Shown here: piece after piece, positions 32,000 through 42,811 of the stretch | How the letters are laid out: each line of letters opens with the position of its first letter | Numbering within the stretch: position 1 is the stretch's first letter | Source: Adiantum capillus-veneris | Lineage: Eukaryota > Streptophyta > Polypodiopsida > Polypodiales > Pteridaceae | DNA: 62,000 nucleotides | Assembly (NCBI GenBank): GCA_014529385.2 | Contig: CM043958.1 | Location: 89,303,025-89,365,024, forward strand | Direction of reading: 5' to 3' | The notes under the pieces: generated by a model | Database searches by the model: none | What the model was told of the DNA's origin: nothing | What the model saw: the letters and a program-made list of their open reading frames with translations, nothing else | Position numbers and translations under genes: made by a program

Positions 32000-33022
32000 A
32001 TGGCTGACAATAACCAAGAGAGTAGAATGAACATTGATTGCTTTGATTTTTCACATGAAGGTGCTAATGATGATGCCCCCATGTTTGTCAATTATCTCGT
32101 AAATAGGTTGCAGCAAGCTATGGGAAAACCTGCTTTGCAAGCCGACGTTACTAAAAAAATTAGCGCTTATGGGATTTCCCTTCCTCTCCAAGAGTAGAGA
32201 GAGCTTAGGAGGCCTCTTGAAGAGACCCACAAAAGAAGACTCTCTCCCATACAAATCCAAAGTTCAAGAAAGCAATGAAACTTTAAGTTCCTCTGAAGAT
32301 GTGGCTCCATGAAGACGACGGTCTGGACGATCGCCAACTCCTCCCAAGAGGAAAAGATCAACACACAGTCCTTCTCCTCATCACTCCAAAAAGGAAGAGA
32401 GGAAACAGAGGAAGAAAGGGTAAGAAAGAGATCACCCTCTTGTCCTTCTTCTTCAGCTTCCTCATCTTCTAAGGAAGGCTATGGCTATTCTCCTAGAGAA
32501 TACAAGAGAGGAGGACATCACAAAACATACTCTGCATGGTGAAGGTCAAAAAAGCTGAAGAAGTTCAAAGAGGGAGGAAAGAGTATCTTTTTTCTCATCT
32601 ATGATGGCCTCTTTGGTGCCACCAACAAAGTATTGGCCTTCATCCAACAATTTGATGTGGCCTTTGGAGACGAGGGCTTCATGGAGTCCTCCAAGCTACG
32701 CCATGTAGCTATGCACTTCCAGAAATCGGCTCGTTAATGGTGGGCTAGCCTTCATGGAAACAACGAAGCCCCAAAGACATAGAAAACTCTATGAGTTTTT
32801 GTCATGAAGCAATTCCTTGCAAGTGATGCAAAGGACAAAGTGCTCACCGAATGGCGCAGTTTGAAACTTCTCTCTCATGAGTTTATCCACAAATATGTAG
32901 ACAAGTTTTGGGACTTACATCTCAAGGCTATTGTCTTCCAAGACATAGACTTTGTCGAGAAAAAGCAACAATTCAGTGCGGGATTACCTGAAAAGATGGC
33001 CGAATACGTCCACTCTCAATGA
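32000..33022 (+). pseudogene. Ty3/Gypsy Gag, element G1
   Basis: Starts MADNNQESRMNIDCFDF at ATG 32000. It then has frame breaks, a basic Ser-rich stretch (32309-32540), and a recognisable retrotransposon Gag core: FGATNKVLAFIQQFDVAFGD, SSKLRHVAMHFQKSARxWWA (family pattern K....A..L...A..WW), then MKQFLASDAKDKVLTEWRSL, HEFIHKYVDKFWDLHLKA and FSAGLPEKMAEYV. The order matches Gypsy capsids. At least four stops or frameshifts make it nonfunctional. Confidence 0.75.
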
Positions 33023-33049
33023 GACTCCTAGGGCTTCCACCTTCGAAGC

Positions 33050-34058
33050 TCCAAAAGAGGATGCTCATTGCAAAGGGTCATCTCTTCCCTATGCTTGGGG
33101 AAAGGTAAGGGAGCATAATGCCTTCATCTTGTTTGACCCTAGCTCTACTCACAACTTCATATCAATGGAGTTGGCCACCAAGTTGGGCATTCAAGATTTC
33201 GAGATGGGAGATATTGTAAGGACTGACATAGATTTCAAGGGACAGCAAGCTTCCGTTACTCCCTTGATTGGGAAGTTGAGGCTTCATATCCAAAGCTATG
33301 TCGACAAAGAAGACTTTCTCATCTCTCCTCACCAACATGAGGATGCTATCCTAGGGGCACCATGGTTTGATTGCATGGCTACCAACATGACGTTCCCTAA
33401 AAGGAGAATCTACTTCAACTACAAGGAAAAGAACATGTATATAGATGCTAGTGAGTGTGGTCATACTATACCACTTGTAAATACTCCTTCTTTTGATAAA
33501 TAAATGAAGAGCTCAGTTTTTATGTACATGATTTTTGTCAAAGAGTCCCTAAAAGATCCTAATGTTTCACCAAATGTAAATGGTAGGAATCAAGAAGAGT
33601 TAGACTTGTCTAATTTTCTAAATGGATTCCAAGATGTGTTCATGGATGATATCCCTATGGACTTACCTCCAAAACGAGGGGATAATGACCATCACATTGG
33701 GCTCCTTCCAGGAAGCTCACCACCTAACAAGCCTCCCTATCGAGTTTCTCAAGCTCAACAAGAGGAGATCATGAGGCAAGTACAAGAATGGGTTGACAAA
33801 GGGTTGGGGAGGCCTAGCTCCTCTTCCTTTTGTTCTCCACTCCTTTTAGTGCAAAAGTAAGATGGTACATACCGTATGTGTGTAGACCATCGAGCACTAA
33901 ACCATATCACTATCAAAAACAGATTTCCCGTGCCTCGGGTGGAAGATATGTTTGATAAGCTACAAGAAGGCTCTACCTACTTCAATGGGATTGACCTTAA
34001 AAGTGGCTATCATCAAATAAGGATAGTGGATGAATATATTCTAATGAACGCGTTGTCT
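33050..34058 (+). pseudogene. Ty3/Gypsy protease and RT N-terminal half, element G1
   Basis: Protease: AFILFDPSSTHNFISMELAT near 33120 (family LxDSGSTHNFIS), so the catalytic D-S/T-G reads D-P-S here; then AILGAPWF near 33350. After a TAA at 33501 a linker leads to the RT: PPKRGDNDHHIGLLPGSSPP, PYRVSQAQQEEIMRQVQEWV, SSFCSPLLLVQK, TAA at 33858, [35 protein letters not shown]. The sequence is cut at about 34058 by the G2 LTR and resumes at 42167. Nonfunctional. Confidence 0.85.
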
Positions 34059-35077
34059 TGCGATGGTACGTTCATAATGTGAAATTAAAGTATCTACCTC
34101 ACTCTTAATGTTTATGATGTGTGGGACCAAATGCTACAATGTACATAGTGTGATATATGCGAAAATGGATGTCACGGTTGCAGTCGTGTACATACCTTGC
34201 CGGGTGGGCGAGGCCCTACACGTGGCACCACGGAATGCTTTTACACATAAATATATGCCTAATTTGATTTGGTAATGTACAAATGTCAAGTGTTTCGAAG
34301 TGGCACGCTCGTTTTGCCTAGAAAGTTCAATGCGGGCAATCTCAGCCAAAAATAGCAGGTTTCATGCGCTGGTGTAAAAGACGTATCCAAAGTGCTTACC
34401 AAGTGGAAAAATGAGTTTCAACATGAAATTTGAGCCCAATGGGATTTTTCCACAATTTTAGGGTTTTTTCCCAGCTCGTTTGGGCTTTCTACGAAAAAAA
34501 GTGACATTTTTGGGCTAAAAATGGTCAAAAATAGCCTTAAAAATGCCCAAAATAGCTCAAAATTCCACATCAACGACTCTGGCATTGTTGCTCACGTTAT
34601 GTGGGAATTTTTAGAGCCAAGAATGAGCTCATTTGGGCACATGAGCAAGGAGATACAACCATTCCTCTACAGGGTGCTAGTGCAGTCCCGTGCTGCTTCC
34701 ACTACATGGTTGAGGCTGTGAGGCCTCCAATTAGGGTTTCCCCCCCCTCAAATAACTACTTGGGCTTCTCCAATGAAGTACTGAAGATTCCATGAAATGG
34801 TCATGACGAAGAATCGAAGCGTAAATATAGGGTTTTTAACAGGTCGAATGAGCACTGCATCTGTGCAATTGGAAGCGAGGCTATACCTAATCTTCACACA
34901 CACAAGAGTTTTGAGTTAGTATTGGTTCTTTTTCAAAGTGGAGCTTTCATGGCTGGAGTTTTGTTCTTTTTTAGTGTGTTTTTGGCTTCAAATCGTCTAC
35001 GCCTTGCTTGATTTTGCTACGAATCCTCACTGTCAGAGGCCCGACGCTTTCCTAGTCACACTGCGCACTTCCTAACA
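34059..35077 (+). repeat. G2 5' LTR
   Basis: Begins TGCGATGGTACGTTCATAAT and ends GCGCACTTCCTAACA. It aligns end to end with 41147-42166 with scattered substitutions and small indels. Confidence 0.88.
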
Positions 35078-35082
35078 CGTTT

Positions 35083-35100
35083 TTGGTGAACCCGACGCGA
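35083..35100 (+). promoter_or_regulatory. Putative G2 primer-binding site
   Basis: TTTGGTGAACCCGACGCG a few bases after the LTR end. The position fits a primer site. The tRNA species is not certain to me. Confidence 0.45.
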
Positions 35101-35161
35101 AGTAGGCCAGGGTGAGGGTTCAAAAGCTTCATTGAAGGTCTCAAAATAAAGGTTTAAAGCT

Positions 35162-36706
35162 ATGGAGCAGCAAGAGCAACAGGGGGTTCGGTTTGATCCA
35201 GTCACAATGCAAATGTTTCAAGCTTTTGCAGTGTTTATGCAGCAGCAACAAGCTGTAGAAAGGAGGGATCTCTCCTCAACCAAAGCGCTTAAATCTGTGG
35301 TGAAGAAGTTGGACAAATTTAAAGGTAAAGATGTAACGAAGTATCTTTGTGGATATGTAAAGGAGATGGAGCTTCATCGAGTGTCCGAAAAAGAGATGGT
35401 GCAAAGTTTTGAACTTGCTGTGGTTCCCGAGATCAGAGAGCATGTAAGGAGAATTAGAAATGAGCATGGGGCAACTTGGGAAGCATTCAAATTAGCATTG
35501 AAGGAAGAGTATTTCATGGAGGACTCTGAAAGGGTAACAAAGAGGACTTTCTTAGAGTGGGTAGTTCGGTCAAAAGAGGGGCTCTCGCCTACCGAACTGC
35601 TAAGGGAATTCGAACGCCATTATGATCAACTTTCAAGAACTGAAAAGGCTACTCTAAACTCGGAGAAGACAGAGCTCTTTTTGCAAGCCGTAGGTAAAGA
35701 GATTCAAGAGAAGTTAGAGCTACTACTTGAGGATAAGGATGCGAAACAGGGTTTGAAGACTGATTGGAATGAGGTCGAAGACGCCATTTCACTGCTAGCT
35801 AAGCGACAACGACGAAGAGACAAGATGATAGTCAACCCTACTCAATCCCCAAGTGTTCCCGAGAGTCCTATAAAGCCTGTGATTGTGGTTCCAAAGAGTG
35901 AAAAATCCATCCTAGATGATATTGTCAAAGGAATGCAAGAGCTCAATTTAAAGCTTACAAGGCTAGAAGAAAAGGGGCAACCATCAGGTCAATCTACAGG
36001 GGAACGACCGCAAACCAGGGAAGGCTTTGTCAATAGATGCATATGGTGTGATAGTACTGACCATGGAAGGAGGGATTGTGAAAGTTTTAAAGACGCTTTG
36101 ACAAAGGAGCTCGTTTTCTTCAAAGATGGAAAAATTCACTTAAGTGAAATAGGTAAGCTCTTGGGAACGAACTTTGGCAAAGGCGGGATGAAGAAACTAG
36201 TTGAGGACAAGGCTACAAGCCATGCCATCTTGATGGTTGAGGCAGCCGCCTATGGGTTGAAGGTGGATCCTATTAAGAAAAAAGGACCAGTCAAGGTTGG
36301 AGAAGAGGAATCTAATGGTATTAGAGAGCTATGGCCATGTGCTATAGAGTCTGCTATGAAGGGTAAAATGACTACAAAGGTTTTACATGAAGTTGGAGAT
36401 TGCATTCGGCTTGAAACAGGTTGGAATGACCCTGTCGACTCTTTGTCAGTGCATGCATATATTGCCAAATGTCAATCAAATGAGGCCATTGTGAAGAGAA
36501 ACGTAGGCGCGAGAATGGGGATGAAGGGCCTTCAAAGCGGGCAACGAGGAGTGGAGGTAGAAATGACACAGTGCCTCCTAGATCACCTTCCCCGCAACAA
36601 ATGTCTGTCCCCGAAGTGCCTATGCAAGAAGCCTCTAAAGACAAGAAGGAGGATGCAACAAAATTCAAAGCAAAGGGTCCGGCCTACAAACTCCAATCCG
36701 ATATAG
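35162..36706 (+). CDS. gag: G2 Gag
   Basis: 514 codons. A Gln-rich N-terminus (QQEQQG, MQQQQA), then a capsid-like helical region (FKGKDVTKYLCGYVKEMELH, WEAFKLALKEEYFMEDSERV, ELLREFERHYDQLSRTEKAT). A CCHC knuckle CIWCDSTDHGRRDC lies near residues 294-307. Most of the frame is intact. The final 60 or so residues are out of frame: the neighbouring frame from 36511 (ENGDEGPSKRATRSGG) continues into the protease ORF, so a one-base indel near 36500 separates gag from pol. Function: RNA packaging and particle assembly. Confidence 0.85.
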   Translation: MEQQEQQGVRFDPVTMQMFQAFAVFMQQQQAVERRDLSSTKALKSVVKKLDKFKGKDVTKYLCGYVKEMELHRVSEKEMVQSFELAVVPEIREHVRRIRNEHGATWEAFKLALKEEYFMEDSERVTKRTFLEWVVRSKEGLSPTELLREFERHYDQLSRTEKATLNSEKTELFLQAVGKEIQEKLELLLEDKDAKQGLKTDWNEVEDAISLLAKRQRRRDKMIVNPTQSPSVPESPIKPVIVVPKSEKSILDDIVKGMQELNLKLTRLEEKGQPSGQSTGERPQTREGFVNRCIWCDSTDHGRRDCESFKDALTKELVFFKDGKIHLSEIGKLLGTNFGKGGMKKLVEDKATSHAILMVEAAAYGLKVDPIKKKGPVKVGEEESNGIRELWPCAIESAMKGKMTTKVLHEVGDCIRLETGWNDPVDSLSVHAYIAKCQSNEAIVKRNVGARMGMKGLQSGQRGVEVEMTQCLLDHLPRNKCLSPKCLCKKPLKTRRRMQQNSKQRVRPTNSNPI

Positions 36707-37534
36707 AGGCAGCAACGGATCTCAAAAAGGTTTTGGAAGAGAGGATTCTAAACAGTAAGGTGGAATTTACCTTAGGTGAGGTCCTTGGTATAGCAAAGCA
36801 GGAATTCCACGAAGAAATAATTGATATCATAAAGAGGAAGTGGCAGTCTCTTACTGAATCTATCCATGTACAGGGTGAAGAAGAGACCGTACAGGTCTAT
36901 GGAAAACAAGGTGATGAAACTATTTTTGGATGCTACAAGTCTAGGGGAGGAGTAAAACACGTTCGCTTCTTGGATGATGAAGATGAAGTGGAGACCACTC
37001 ACAAGAGCTACTACTTGAATAGTCACTGGGCAAGAGAAACTACTGAGACACTGGTAAAAGTGGGAGACTTAGAAGAGCCATACATTGCGTTGATAGATCA
37101 TGGGTCGGAAATTAACCTCATGTCAAAGAATCTTTATCAAAAAGGAAAATGGCCAATTGATATAAATCATGGATGGATGATTCGTGCAGCAAACAACTCA
37201 TCAGGGGAGTTGTATGGAGCTTGTAAATGTAAAGGTGACTATTGGGGATGTGAAAGATGACCAAAATTTCTTTGTATAGGAGATGTCTATATATCCTCTT
37301 ATCCTTGGGCAGCCATACATCACTGCTACTTGCATGGAAACCAAAGTGATGGATGATGGGTCAGCCTATGCAAGAATAAGGAGCAGGGATGAGAAGCGTG
37401 CAGTACAGTTCCTTACTGTTTGTGTGGACCATGAAAGGAACTGTGAAAGTCTTAGAGAGCAACCCTTGCTAAAGACGAACAAAGAATTCAAGGACTACAG
37501 GGATATGAGGGGTTTTGGCCATGTACCATTGTAG
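36511..37534 (+). pseudogene. G2 protease region
   Basis: Linker RSPSPQQMSVPEVPMQEASK, then a retropepsin-like domain: EEPYIALIDHGSEINLMSKN near 37075, where the usual D-S/T-G reads D-H-G, followed by GWMIRAANNSSGELYGAC. After a frame change near 37260 comes YPLILGQPYITATCM at about 37290, the ILG motif of the C-terminal half of the fold. The D-x-G form occurs in some Gypsy lineages, so activity cannot be excluded from that residue alone, but the frame change disables this copy. Confidence 0.75.
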
Positions 37535-37704
37535 AGCGGGATTGCAGTGGTACAAGAAGAGAAAGGTTCTCGCATGATGTATATGCAAAGGATACATTTT
37601 CTACAGGTTTTGTAGGATTATCAGACTATGGATCTATTGCTTTTACAGAGTGTGAGGACTTAAAGCGGGGTGAACGACAATATGTAAATAGTGTACAAAG
37701 ACGT

Positions 37705-38712
37705 TTGAAGAATAATGGTTTGCTAGAAGATGAAGAATGCATTGCAGGTGTGTTTGATGAGTGTTCTTTTGTGGATACTATGCAAGATTTGGAGTCTTTA
37801 ATGGATTGCAATTTTCATATGGGAAGTGAGGTTGTGAAAGTATGCTCAATAGAAATGTATAAGGCCATTGAGGATTTAAAAAATACTCAAAGTACTGATG
37901 TACGAGTGGAGACTAAGTATAAGTCCGTGGCAAAGAAAGTGAAACCAGTGGCATTACCTCTACCAAAAGACTGCACAAATAAGATGGAACAAGCTGCTTT
38001 GCAACCTAGCCTTCGTGACCCAAGCAAGATTGGACACAAGTTCACAAAGGATTCTTTGAAAGAGTTAAAGTTTGGTTGCGAGGACAGTTTGACAAAAGCT
38101 GAAAAGATATGCTTTGAAGACATGCTTGCCAAACACGAAAAAGCTTTTGCATTTGAGCCTTATGAGATAGGGTGTGTTGATCCATCCATTGTTGCTCCTA
38201 TGGTGATCTTCACTATCCTTCATGTACCTTGGAACTTGAGACCTATTCCTGTTCCAAAGGATCATTTGCCAAAACTCATTGAGTTGCTTAATGAAAAGAT
38301 CAAGATGGGTATCTTGGAGCCTTCTTGTGCTCCGTATTCAAACAGGTGGTTCACAGTTCTGAAGAAAAATGGTTCTTTACGCTTTATTCAGGATATGCAA
38401 CCTGTAAATAAGGTGACAATCAGAAATGTGGGTATAGGGCCAATTGTCGATGAGTTTGCAGAGGCATTTGTAGGAAGGGCAATATATTCTATGGGAGATT
38501 TGTACTTAGGGTATGATCACTTCCAACTAGCAATGGAAAGTAGGGACCTGAATACCATGATGACACCCTTGGGTTTAGTAAGGATGTGCACCTTACCTCA
38601 GGGGGCAACGAATTCAGTTGCACACATGATGAATGGTATGAACAAAGTCCTACGTGACTTCATACCGCAAACTACAATGCCTTTCCTTGATGATGTGCCA
38701 ATCAAAGGATGA
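37705..38712 (+). pseudogene. G2 reverse transcriptase
   Basis: RT fingers and palm in order: PVPKDHLPKLIELLNEKIKM, LEPSCAPYSNRWFTVLKKNG, LRFIQDMQPVNKVTIRN, YSMGDLYLGYDHFQLAMESR, GLVRMCTLPQGATNSVAHMM, and the catalytic box PFLDDVP (in place of YxDD) near 38690. A TGA at 38710-38712 interrupts the frame just after IKG, and the same frame resumes as DVSDKD. MGDLYLGYDHFQL carries the first catalytic Asp. Confidence 0.85.
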
Positions 38713-39560
38713 GATGTAAGTGATAAAGATGTGGCTCTAGACTCGAGGGGGTGCCAAAAATATGTGGCAACCCATATCAATGATTGTGATAATATCTTGT
38801 TAAGGTTGGAAGAGGTGAACCTTACCTTGTCTGGCCAAAAGTCAGTGTTTGGTGTGAATGAAGTTCTTATTGTGGGACATATGTGCGGGCCATATGGTAG
38901 AAGGCCTTGTCCTGCAAAGATTGATGTAATCCAGAGAATGAAAGAGAAATGTATAAATGTCACTGAGTTTCGAAGGTTCTTGGGTGCATGCGTGTTTTAT
39001 GTTATCTGGATTTCGCATTATGCACATGTAGCAGAGCCTTTGTATCAGCTTTTGAGAAAGAACAAAAAGTTTCAATGGGAAGAAATGCATACCATGCCAT
39101 GAGGAAATTAAAGAAGTTGTTTCTTATGTCTCCAACTTTGAGAAAAGCAAACTATGAATGTGGAAGATATGTAATTGTGACAGTGGATACTAGCCCCACA
39201 GGAATTGGATGGGCGATTGGGCAAGATGATAATGATGGCAAGTGTATGTGGTGAGGTTTGGAGCAAAAGTCCTAAGTGCTCGTCAACGCAACTATCCACA
39301 GGTAAAAAGAGAGTTATGGAGAGTAGTCACATCTTTGAAATGTGACAAAGAGTACTTGATAGGAGCAAATGTAATAGTGGAGACTGATTGTCTACCCCTT
39401 CTTGGAATGATCACAAGTTGCTCAACTCCTGACATTGCTATGTTGAGATGGATTGCCTACATAAAGTCCTTGAACCCAGAATTTAAGCATATTGCAGGGA
39501 AAGATAATCCAGTTGCAGATATGCTTTCAAGATCAAGGTATGAAAAAGAAGAAGACATGG
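38713..39560 (+). pseudogene. G2 RT connection and RNase H
   Basis: After the stop the polypeptide continues: NVTEFRRFLGACVFYVIWIS, HVAEPLYQLLRKNKKFQWEE, then in a second frame KLKKLFLMSPTLRKANYE and VIVTVDTSPTGIGWAIGQDD (RNase H, catalytic Asp), then in a third frame VRFGAKVLSARQRNYPQVKR, ELWRVVTSLKCDKEYLIGAN and VIVETDCLPLLGMITSC. Two small frame changes (near 39100 and 39245) separate these pieces. Confidence 0.8.
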
Positions 39561-41083
39561 TTGTCGAGGGCGATGATGTAGGCACACAGTTCTATAGTAT
39601 CTCTCATGCCAAGGGCGATCATGTTTGTCTATCAAATGCACTTGAGTCATTTACAGAGGACCTATATCAAGGTGACTGGTTGCTCATTGGACACTATCTG
39701 AGCACTTTGACAAGGCAAGAAGGGGTGACTGATCAAGAGTTCAAAAGAATACGGAGAAAGGCCTATGGATACTTTTTGAAAGATGGGTACTTATGGAAGC
39801 CTCCAAAACAAAGAAATGGAATGCCAATGAGAGTCGTGAATGATAAGGACCCTCAAAATGAGCTTATGAAAAAGTTTCATGAGAGTCTTTATGCTGGACA
39901 TAGAGGTGTATGGGCCACCTTTACTAAAATGAAAGAGAGGTATTGGTGGAAAGGTATGTATAAAGATGTATCTCACTTTGTGGAGTTGTGTGAAACCTGT
40001 CAAATGTATTCAAATGTACGTCATCGTGATGGATTGCACCCTACTTACCCATTGGCCATGCAATACAAGTGGGTAGTAGATCTGGTTACAATGCCATTGG
40101 GTTTATGGCAAATGAGATACATAGTGCTTGCACGAGAAGACTTAACCAATCAAGTTGAAGGTCATGCTCTAAGAACAAAAAGCACAGAAGGGGTATGTAA
40201 GTTCCTCTTGGATGATGTAATTAGCCGTTATGGTTGTGTTGGGAAAATAACAGCGGACAGGGGTGAGTTGGATGCTGCCAAAGCAAGGGAGTTTTTCTCT
40301 AGGTTGGGCATTAAACTTGCTCTCACTACTGCATATAATCCTGAGGGAAATGGTAAATCAGAGCGTGGGAATCCTCCTATCATTAAAGCTTTAGCTAAGG
40401 CCTGCAAAGGTAAAATGGGAGAGTGGACTAGGTTGTTGCCTTATGCTTTATGGGCTGATCATACAACTCATAGCTCGGTTACTGGTTATATGCATTTTGA
40501 GTTGATGTATGGTTAGAAACCTATAATGCCAATTGAGGATGTAATTCCCACATGGAATGTATTACCTTGGGAAGATGGAATGAGTAGGGAAGACCTTCTT
40601 GCTTTGCGCATACAACAGTTAGAAAGAAGGCCCCAAGATATTGAGATTGCAGTAGCACGATTAAAAGATGCAAGGTTAAAGAATAAGGACAGATTCGACA
40701 AGAGGCATAGGCTCAGACCTAAAGCTATTGAGGAAGGTGATTGGGTCTTGGTGTATGACAGTAGTCTTGAAAACCAGAATTCAACAATAAGAAAGCTTTC
40801 AAAGAGATGGTTTGGTTCTTATGTGGTTCAACATGTACATGGGAATGCAACTTATACCTTGCATGAATTAGATGGGACAAAAATGAAGATTCCCATTGTA
40901 GGGAAAAGAATCAAGTTATTCAAAAGAAGAGGTGATACAGATCCCTTTGATTCACACGAAGGTCAGAATGAAGGCTTTGATGAAAATGGTATGGATGTGG
41001 ATGAAGAACAAGAGGATGATGCGTTAGATTTTGTTGCAAGCAATGATGAAATCGACATGTATGTTGACTTAAATGAAGACTGA
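39561..41083 (+). pseudogene. G2 integrase
   Basis: Zinc region FHESLYAGHRGVWATFTKMK and VELCETCQMYSNVRHR (His and Cys pairs present), core WVVDLVTMPLG (first Asp), KITADRGELDAAKAREFF (second Asp), TTAYNPEGNGKSERGN (Glu, 34 residues after the second Asp). A TAG at 40514-40516 after FELMYG interrupts what should be YGxKPIMPIEDVIPTW. The C-terminal domain follows in the same frame (40526-41083): KDRFDKRHRLRPKAIEEGDW, VLVYDSSLENQNSTIRKLSK, RWFGSYVVQHV, TYTLHELDGTKMKIPI, then an acidic tail. Its wording resembles Gypsy integrases I associate with basidiomycete fungi and non-seed plants. Confidence 0.85.
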
Positions 41084-41146
41084 ACCTGCAAAAGATATCT
41101 GTGGCACATGCCGGAGGATGTGCAAGTTTACAGCGGGTGGATGTTG

Positions 41147-42166
41147 TGCGATGGCACGTTCATAATGTGAAATTAAAGTATCTACCTCACTCTTAATGTT
41201 TATGATGTGTGGGACCAAATGCTACAATGTACATAGTGTGATATATGCGAAAATGGATGTCACGGTTGTAGTCGTGTACATACCTTGCCGGGCGGGCGAA
41301 GCCCTACACGTGGCACCATGGAAAGATTTTACACATAAATATATGCCTAATTCGATTTGGTAATGTACAAATGTCAAGTGTTTCAAAGTGGCACGCTCGT
41401 TTTGCGTAGAAAGTTCAATGCGGGCAATCTCGGCAAAAAATAGCAGGTTTCGTGTGCTGGCGTGAAAGACGTATCCAAAGTGCTTACCAAGTGGAAAAAT
41501 GAGGTTCAACATGAAGTTTGAGCCCAATGGGATTTTTCCACAATTTTAGGGATTTTTCCCAGCTCGTTTGGGCTTTTTACGGACAAAAAGTGACATTTTT
41601 GGGCTAAAAATGGCCTAAAAATAGCCTTAAAAATGCTCAAAATAGTTCAAAATTCCACATCAACGACCCTGGCGTTGTTTCTCAAGTTGTGTGGGAATTT
41701 TTAGAGCCAGGAATGAGCTCATTTGGGCACATGAGCAAGGAGATACAACCATTCCTCTACAGGGTCCTAGTGCAGTCTGGTGCTGCTTCCACTACATGGT
41801 TGAGGCTGTGAGGGCTCCAATTAGGTTTTCCCGCCCCTCAAATAACTACTTGAGCTTCTCCAATGAAGTACTGAAGCTTCCATGAAATGGTCACGCGAAG
41901 AATCGAAGCGTAAATATAGGGTTTTTAACAGGTCGAATGAGCACTGCATCTGTGCAATTGGGAGCGAGGCTACACCTAATCTTCATACACACAAGAGTTT
42001 TGAGTTAGTATTGGTTCTTTTTCAAAGTGGAGCTTTCATGGCTGGAGTTTTGTTCTTTTTTAGTGTGTTTTTGGCTTCAAATCGTCTACGCCTTGCTTGA
42101 TTTTGCTACGAATCCTCACAGTCAGAGGCCCGGCGCTTTCGTAGTCGCACTACGCACTTCTTGACA
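41147..42166 (+). repeat. G2 3' LTR
   Basis: Begins TGCGATGGCACGTTC and ends ACGCACTTCTTGACA. It pairs with 34059-35077. A weak purine stretch (CAGCGGGTGGA) precedes it. Confidence 0.88.
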
Positions 42167-42811
42167 GTGTTTTGTAAAATGTTTGGCCTTTATGAATATC
42201 TAGTCATACGTTTTGGCTTGACTAATGCACCGGCCACATTCAATGTTCTAGTAGAGAAAATCTTTAGACCCTACCGCAAATTCACTAGAGTGTTCTTTGA
42301 TGATATCATCATCTACTCCAAGTCTTTGGAGGAACATAAGCAACATCTCCAAGTGATTTTCAAGCATTGAGGGAGAACAAGCTTTTTCTCAACCAAAAGA
42401 AAAGAATTTTTTTTTTCAAGAGGTTCAATACCTAGGTCATATTATCTCTCAAGATGGTATCCGTATGGATCCATCAAAGTTAGAGGTAATAAAAGCATGG
42501 TCCAAGGAATCTACATGAGCTAAGAAGCTTTATTGGTACGTGTGCATACTATAGATGCTTCATAGCAAAATTATCTCAAATAGCAGGACCATTATATGAC
42601 TTAGCTAAGAAAAAGGTTAAGTATGTATGGACTGCTAAAGAGCAAAATGCTTTTGACAAGCTCAAAGAGAAGCTTACCTCCCAACCGTTCCTCATGCTTC
42701 CAGATCTCTCAAAGCCATTTAAGGTCCAATGTGATGCTTGTGGTGATTGCCTTGGAGTAGTCTTGCTTCAAGAAGGGCATGCCATAGCATATGAAAGCCG
42801 AAGGCTCTTGT
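42167..42811 (+). pseudogene. Ty3/Gypsy RT C-terminal half and RNase H start, element G1
   Basis: Continues the RT cut at 34058: TVFCKMFGLYEYLVIRFGLT, NAPATFNVLVEKIFRPY, RVFFDDIIIYSKSLEEHKQH with the FDD catalytic box, then (after frame breaks) QYLGHIISQDGIRMDPSKLE, CAYYRCFIAKLSQIAGPLYD and KPFKVQCDACGDCLGVVLLQ (RNase H, first Asp), ending at YESRRLL. G1 integrase is not present beyond 42811. Confidence 0.88.

Larger units (their letters stand above)
34059..42166 (+). mobile_element. Ty3/Gypsy retrotransposon G2, with both LTRs
   Basis: Two direct LTRs of about 1.02 kb (34059-35077 and 41147-42166) bound gag, protease, RT, RNase H and integrase in Ty3/Gypsy order. The element is inserted in the RT of element G1: the RT motif ending at 34058 resumes at 42167. 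Flanks share only an imperfect GTTGT/GTGTT, so the target duplication is uncertain. The pol region has several single-base stops and frame changes, but its order is intact and the LTRs are still very similar, suggesting moderate age. Confidence 0.9.

Noticed and set aside
36571-36706. Programmed -1 frameshift between gag and protease of G2
   Set aside because: The correct pol frame is already open from 36511, upstream of the gag ORF end, and gag's last residues look out of frame, so a plain indel near 36500 explains it better.
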